Origin: Chloromonas sp. AAM2
Lineage: Eukaryota > Chlorophyta > Chlorophyceae > Chlamydomonadales > Chlamydomonadaceae
DNA length: 22,097 bases
Direction: 5' to 3'
Assembly (NCBI GenBank): GCA_004335635.1
Contig: QAXH01006041.1
Location: 1 to 22,097 of the forward strand
This document shows positions 16,829 to 22,097 of this stretch, in pieces (positions within the stretch are counted from its first letter, which is position 1; each line of letters starts with the position of its first letter). The position numbers and the translations under genes were made by a program. Under the pieces are notes generated by a model. It worked only from the letters and a program-made list of their open reading frames with translations, searched no databases and had not been told where the DNA came from.

Positions 16829-19800
16829 CGGTATGCCAGCTGCAGTGCTCCCAGTTTGAGCAGCTCCATGCCTCCCACCTGCACAGAAAAGAACCAGTTA
16901 GCGTTTGGGAGGTGGTAGAGTTAAGGCTAGGGTCCGTGCGTGCCTGATACACGAACCGATACAAAAGAACTAACTAACAAACAAACAAACAAACAAACAC
17001 AAGCCAAACACCACGGCAGGGTTTGGGCTAAAATCAAAGTTAGAGCTCCATGCCTACATGTACATGGCATCAGGGAGCCCACATGCACTGAGCGAGCATG
17101 CCCGCAAGCCATGCAAGAGGCAAGGCTGGACACCGCCCCAACCCACCCTGAGCAACAGAACAGAACAGTCCAACTCCAGCACAGAACAGACGCTAAAAAG
17201 GAAACGTAGAAATGAAAAGAAGGCTGAAAGTCAGACTTCCAGTGCGTACCTGGTAAACAAATAAACAAGATAAAAGTGTGAGCAATAAAAGAGTTCATGG
17301 AGTTTTTCTCACCTGTGCCGCCAAGATGCCCACGTTTTCCCAAACCGAGAACTTGTTGAGAACCACAGCCGGAACGGCCTCAATGCCTGGCACCAGTGAG
17401 CCGCCCGGTGCGGCGAGGGAGAGCCCTTCGAACTCGTTTCCGACCAGAGCAGCGAAGGCATACGTGAGGTAGCTGGTCTTGTTCAGCCAGCGGAAGTAGA
17501 CGGGAATCTGCACGATCACACAAGCAAAAACAGTACAGGTTGCGATCAGTGGGGGATCTGTTTTGGATGCAAATGCACAGTCTCGGCAATTTCTTGCCCT
17601 TTAAACGATGGCAAGTCCATGGCAACAAAGCCGGCAAGTCCAGCTAACCAACAAGACTGCTTCAGCCATGTGGTCCAGTTCAGTGCACATGTCACCAGCA
17701 GATTGTGAGTGACCAAAGTGTGAGACTAATTGTTGAGATCCCACAGTGTGGGATTCACACGTGTGAGACTTGTTGTCTGGTACAGTCAGCAGTTGGAACT
17801 CAGCAGTGTTTGCAACTTCAACTCAGACTTCGATGGACTAACGGTGACAATCAGCAATGCTTTCATGCTGTAACGGTTTCAAACTTGGCAAACTAGATCG
17901 CAAGCCGGTCAAAGAATCGTGGCAAACTGCCTGCAGTCAGCAATCACGATAGAGCCAATGACCTACCGCCGTGACCAGGAAGCCTGAGAACGACAGCATG
18001 AGCAGTAGGATGAAGGTGAGCAGCACAATGCCCATGGTGGCAGTCTGAGTGGCCAGCGCACACAGCAGACCAATGCCCTCGCTGACGAGCTGCAAAGCAT
18101 AAGCAAACGGAGAGCGGTTTTGGTTGGGTTGTGTGGAGATGACAGCAGCATGCAAAGCAGCAACGTCTCGGGTTAAGTTGAGGCTTGGGTCAAGTTGAGA
18201 TGCAAGAGGATGGCGCAGAGTGAATGTGCGTCCCACAGCACAAGGAAAAGGGATGTGGGTCCCAAAGCACAATGAAAAGGATGACGGCTTGGGTTAGCTG
18301 TGCAGTGGTATGGGGCGCGACGGTGTCCGACGATGCGACAGAATTGGTTGTCTGACGACGCAAAAGAATGGGCTTGGTTGAGGAAGGGGGAACCGGTAAG
18401 AACATCAAAGCAGGATGGCGAAAGGTCATCTAGATTGCAGCACGCATGGAGCCAAAACAAACCGAGCTACACAGTAGCGGTTACTGTCACCGCTGCGGTT
18501 TTAACGTAAAGGATGCACTCAAACACCCACGTGCTCACTGCCATACGCCCACCTGGAAAAAGAACAGCACCAAAAAGAATGTGAAGAACTTTGCCGCATC
18601 TGCCTGGAACCCGGCGAAGAAGTACATGATGGCTACGAAGAGCAGACACTGTAGGGCCTGCGTGCAAGAGAGGGGGGCGCATGAGGCAACACGGGTGATT
18701 GACGGGCTGTCGGACTAAGCACCAGCAGTCCTGAGTAGTGCTCAGCACCTGAGTAGCCCTCAGTACCGGACTCACTACCAGCAATGCACGAGCATGATGC
18801 CACTTGATCCATCTTCTGCCCGACTTGTTGGACGATACAGATGTAAAAGTACACTCACTCACTCACTCACTCACTCACTCACTCGCTCGCTCGCTCGCTC
18901 ACTCACTCACTCACTTGAGCAGGAGGGCCCACATGCACCAAGGCCATGCTCAAGCAAGCCATGCAAAAGGCAAGGTTGAATACCGTCCCGACCAACAAGT
19001 TCAAGTTGACATGCCAGTCAAGCGGCAGACGCCCTTGCACATGTAAGGATGGTGCAATGATGCAAGTGTCCATGCATGTGTGCGAGCATGCATGCATGCG
19101 AGTGTCCACATGGCGCTGTTTGACAACGTGCAAGAGCTCAATTGCATGCTTCAGTTGCTTCGTAGGAGAACGAAGCTCCTCTGCCTGTCTTTGCGAGGAA
19201 GGCACATGCGTAATTGCACAAGTACAACACAAGCCGATTGACCCATCCAATCCGTAAACATCAGTACTTGCTCACCTGGAATGGTACCATGACCAGAGTG
19301 CGGGCCATGTAGGAGGTGGTGATGGAGTACATCTGCTGGCCCACTTCACGCTTGAGCAGCTGGCGGTCTCGGTCCCAGTTCGTGACACTCGTGTAGCTCT
19401 GCATGTCAGGGCAGGTGCATGAGGGCAGGTGCATGAGGGCAGGTGCATGAGGGCAGGTGCATGAAAGGGTGACACAACGGTGTGCAGTTCTGCGTGTCCG
19501 GGCAGGGACAGGCAGTGGGTCCAGCTTTGACTTTTGCTTGTGTGCAAAGGCCAGGGGATTGAAATGATGCAAAAGGCCGCCACAAGTCACTGGTAAAACT
19601 AACCGGCCAGGCTTGGCAGAAGCATATCAAATCATTGGGCAGCGGCTTCTTTTGGCAAAGCTTTTGGCAAAGCTTTTGGCAAAAGGAGCCCACGTGAGGC
19701 ACAGAAGTCGTTTTTCACACCATCAAATTGTCAAGTATTTGATAGAGAATGACACAATATTGTGAGATTGAAAAATGGAGGTAAATAGGTGATCTATTGG

Positions 19801-22084
19801 TCACCACTGCACTTTAAGCAACAACCGCCAAGTCAACTTGGAACAATTCCCTGGACAGAAGACTGTGTTATCCCCCAGCACTCGACAGCAACTCGACAGA
19901 CAGACATTCACCCCATGTGCGCACCGGTGTGAAGCTCATGACGGCGAAGGCGAACCAGATGCAAGCGGTCCTGTTAGTGACGCCGTCTGTGGTGGTGTCC
20001 TTGAACGAGTCCCAGTACATCAGACCTGTGTAAGGCAAGGCACATCACACATTCACAGCATGCTTTGCTGCCTGATCACACTTGTACAGGGTTAGGGTTC
20101 AGCAAGCGCGCCGCGTAGTGCTGCCAAACACGGCCCATCAAGCAGAGGTACAACACCAGGTACATCAATCAGGTGAAAAGCCAGGTGTCATAGCTGTGAT
20201 GCATTAACGTCTCCTGCCAAAGGGTGTGTGCGGTGGTTCGTGTTTGGAATAGCCCCAGTACATCAGACCTTAAGCGCACAGAGCACATCACACATCTATT
20301 GTTCAAGTTGACTAGGGAATTGTGCAAGTTGACTTTGCGTTTGTTGCTTAGGGTGCAGTGGTGACCAACAGGTCGCTTATTTTCCTCACCCCCCTTGCCC
20401 CTGCTGAGCAGTCCTTCCCGGACTGAAGGCCATGTAAACGACAACAACAACACCATCACACATTCACAGCATGCTGCGCTGCCTGGCACGCCAAAACATT
20501 CCGTGCTGAGCTCAGGAGATGTGACAGGGCCTGGCTTGCGCCTGGCCTGAAACTAGTCCTACCCGCGAATGCTCCAGGAGCCACATGGTCAAGGCGGGCT
20601 CTGGGCCTTCTGCCGCCACCCTCTCCCTCTCCCACTTGCAACAAAGCAGGCATGCCAAGCCGTACAATTGTATGTGCCACCCCCTTGTACCGCAAGCCTA
20701 CCTCAGAGTTCCACTCCACTGCGCTGCCTGATTGATCACTGGCTAAATCCCCCCCTTGTATACTCAATGACTTTCTGTTCCGCTGATTGACCACACAAGG
20801 CCCAATCACACTCCCAAGCCACCGCTGTCTGATCCCGTCAACGCCACTTACCCACAAACAGTGCGATGAAGACGTACTGCACGATCTCACTCATCAACAT
20901 GGATGGGTTGCGTAGCCAGTCCCTCAGGCGCCGCTGTGCCAACACAAGCACCTGAAAACATACCCGCATCCCCACATCCACACACAAGGTCAGCACAATG
21001 ACAGACAGTTGCATGCACCCAGTCCGTCACTCATTTCAGTTTCATTTCACGTGTGCAGACATGCTAGGTGACTGGCTGTCCACAAGCGCGTGCTACGGAG
21101 GGCATCAGACTCCGGTGTGTGCGCTACGTAGAATGGCACACAGCAGATGATGGCACGGCTGCGTATTGAAACCCTTGTGGTTGCGTATTGAAATCCAACC
21201 TCCCCACACATGATTGTGTCTTGAAAACACATCAGAGCTGGGAAAGCGGACGGTTCTGAGAGCCTGGTCAGAGGGCCTGCAATCCCTGTTTGTTTGCTGT
21301 GCGTGCTGTTGAAAAATGAGTGTCGCATTCTATTGCGTGAAACAACGCTGCCGACGTTCAACACATACAACCTTACCTGATACCAATCTGGCGTGCCCCC
21401 ACTTTTCGGAATTCCACCGGCATTGGGGGATGCGCGCTCAGAATCAGGAGATGCCAGTTCCACATCCAAGCCACCCTCCCCTTCCTCCGCCCCCTCCACC
21501 CTTGTTGCCGCCTCTCCTGGCTCGCTTGTCCCGTCCGCTGTGGCTGTTGTTGAAAGCCTCAATGGAATGCGTTTGGCCATGGCCTTGTTGAGCGGGTTGA
21601 GGTTGGCCGTGTCTTTCTCGTGCAGTGTCCAGAGCGCCTCGGCTGCCTTGGGGTCCCGCACAACGGAAAGGAAGTAGTCTGAGACAGAGCAAGGGAAGGA
21701 AAGGTGCGTGAGCCGACGGCCACGAGCCATGGTGACAGTGGTATGAAGACGGGTAAACCACTGGGTGTGAACTTGCAAATCTGTCCACAGCTCTACAAGC
21801 TTGCTTTACAGCACGGGCGGTACTGTGCCCATCATGGTTTCACACTAATGCGCTGCAGCCTACAGCTGCTAAGGTGGCTTTATAGCAACGGCTGTTAACT
21901 GGGCGGCATTGCTGGCCCAGACTATCTTATGCTTGTACATACCTGTTGGGTTCTTGTAGTTGGGGCACTGGTACCCCATCTGTGTGAAGTACTGTACCGC
22001 CCCCGGCCACGGGCCCGAGTAGACCACATGTCCTCTCGCCAGCAGCATGAAGTCATCGAAGAGGGAGGTGATGTCAGAATTGGG
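16813..22084 (-). CDS. Gene B: ABCG-type ABC transporter, C-terminal part (partial)
   Basis: Exons in transcript order: 22084-21943, 21678-21377, 20951-20852, 20025-19925, 19398-19276, 18648-18553, 18089-17967, 17507-17313, 16878-16813. All nine agree in phase, giving 1,248 nt, 415 residues and TGA. The visible part starts PNSDITSLFDDFMLLARGHV, which follows the H-loop His-Gln of ABCG ATPases. It then runs through YSGP and NPTDYFLSVV, typical of the end of the ABCG nucleotide-binding domain. A linker rich in Glu, Gly and Ser follows (residues about 85-140). The transmembrane domain includes EIVQYVFIALFVGLMYWD, REVGQQMYSITTSYMARTL, LLFVAIMYFFAGF, IVLLTFILLLMLSFSGFLV, the ABCG-like loop IPVYFRWLNKTSYLTYAFAA, and a last helix ending AYRFGKV. 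The domain order is NBD then TMD, as in half-size ABCG exporters of lipids or other hydrophobic compounds. The substrate is unknown. Walker A, signature and Walker B lie beyond the right edge, and a full-size form cannot be excluded. Confidence 0.9.
16978..16999. repeat. (AAAC)n microsatellite
   Basis: About five units in the last intron of gene B. No function is suggested. Confidence 0.85.
17104..17170 (+). repeat. Dispersed repeat family, copy C
   Basis: GCAAGCCATGCAAGAGGCAA, then GGACACCGCCCCAACCCACC, then CTGAGCAACAGAACAGAAC. It lies in the last intron of gene B. Similarity to copy D extends upstream through GCCCACATGCAC. Confidence 0.7.
17738..17754. repeat. 17-bp perfect palindrome
   Basis: ATCCCACAGTGTGGGAT is symmetric about its central base, in the gene B intron 17508-17966. 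It may be chance or a small hairpin. Confidence 0.6.
18849..18916. repeat. (ACTC)n/(GCTC)n microsatellite
   Basis: A run of ACTC units with an internal block of GCTC units, in the gene B intron 18649-19275. It is the same tetranucleotide as at 10088-10135 but in the opposite orientation. Confidence 0.9.
18952..19000 (+). repeat. Dispersed repeat family, copy D
   Basis: AAGCAAGCCATGCAAAAGGC, then AAGGTTGAATACCGTCCCGA and CCAAC, directly after the ACTC microsatellite and a GCCCACATGCAC stretch shared with copy C. It stops before the CTGAGCAACAG part. Confidence 0.65.
19408..19463. repeat. Four 14-bp tandem units next to a gene B acceptor
   Basis: AGGGCAGGTGCATG is repeated four times without change, starting 10 bp from exon 5 of gene B (right edge 19398). 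On the transcript the units read CATGCACCTGCCCT and so make up the pyrimidine-rich sequence upstream of the acceptor. Confidence 0.85.
19653..19685. repeat. 12-bp tandem repeat, about three units
   Basis: CTTTTGGCAAAG-type units in tandem inside the gene B intron 19399-19924. The repeat gives an artificial open frame on the minus strand. Confidence 0.7.
20254..20475 (-). repeat. Partial copies of the gene B exon 4 edge inside its upstream intron
   Basis: CCCAGTACATCAGACCT at the exon 4 acceptor (20011-20027) recurs at 20254-20270, followed by a similar GCACATCACACAT stretch. The adjoining intron piece CATCACACATTCACAGCATG (20043-20062, plus CT) recurs at 20454-20475. The two fragments together match about 80 bp around the true acceptor. 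Confidence 0.75.
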
Positions 22085-22097
22085 CTGCGGGCAGACC

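Noticed and set aside
22085..22097. Coding reading VCPQ at the right edge of gene B
   Set aside because: The bases form a pyrimidine-rich tract ending CAG, a splice acceptor. Starting the exon at PNSDITSLFDD fits the ABCG HQP motif when joined to an upstream exon ending in His-Gln.

Overview
The window looks like nuclear DNA of a eukaryotic microbe. Coding sequence is cut into short exons by many GT-AG introns of about 150-830 bp, standard stop codons are used, and introns and flanks are full of micro- and minisatellites and dispersed repeats. A free-living protist, perhaps a green-lineage microalga, fits best, but nothing here proves the lineage.

Two genes are visible, both on the minus strand. 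Every exon below was placed by hand from splice consensus, reading phase and protein family pattern.

Gene A (14723 down to 2247) has about 25 coding exons and encodes roughly 1,930 residues. The N-terminal half is a run of about 21-22 WD40 repeats, enough for three seven-bladed beta-propellers. A mostly helical, weakly ankyrin-like linker follows. Next comes a six-segment cation channel of the TRP/polycystin type, with an S6 of the form LLNMLIALMRDIYQEV. The C-terminal tail has a methionine/glycine-rich block between predicted coiled coils. This WD40-channel fusion is the most interesting object in the window. All exon junctions agree in phase except one (6641 to about 6418-6427), which lies between the WD40 part and the channel part.

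Gene B (22084 down to 16813, continuing past the right edge) is the C-terminal part of an ABCG-type ABC transporter. It starts just after the H-loop His-Gln position and carries the end of the nucleotide-binding domain, an acidic low-complexity linker and the transmembrane domain, 415 residues to the stop. The catalytic Walker motifs are outside the window.

Layout: 1-2246 is repeat-rich and has no convincing host gene. It holds a LINE reverse-transcriptase fragment at the very left edge and a small inverted-repeat (MITE-like) element. Gene A covers 2247-14723. The stretch 14724-16812 is intergenic, holding the gene A promoter/5' UTR side and the gene B 3' side. Gene B covers 16813-22084. A 15-base assembly gap lies in a minisatellite inside a gene A intron.

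Nothing links the two genes in function beyond both being membrane proteins on the same strand. A recurring theme is tandem repeats sitting right at splice sites, and short copies of exon edges lying inside neighbouring introns.
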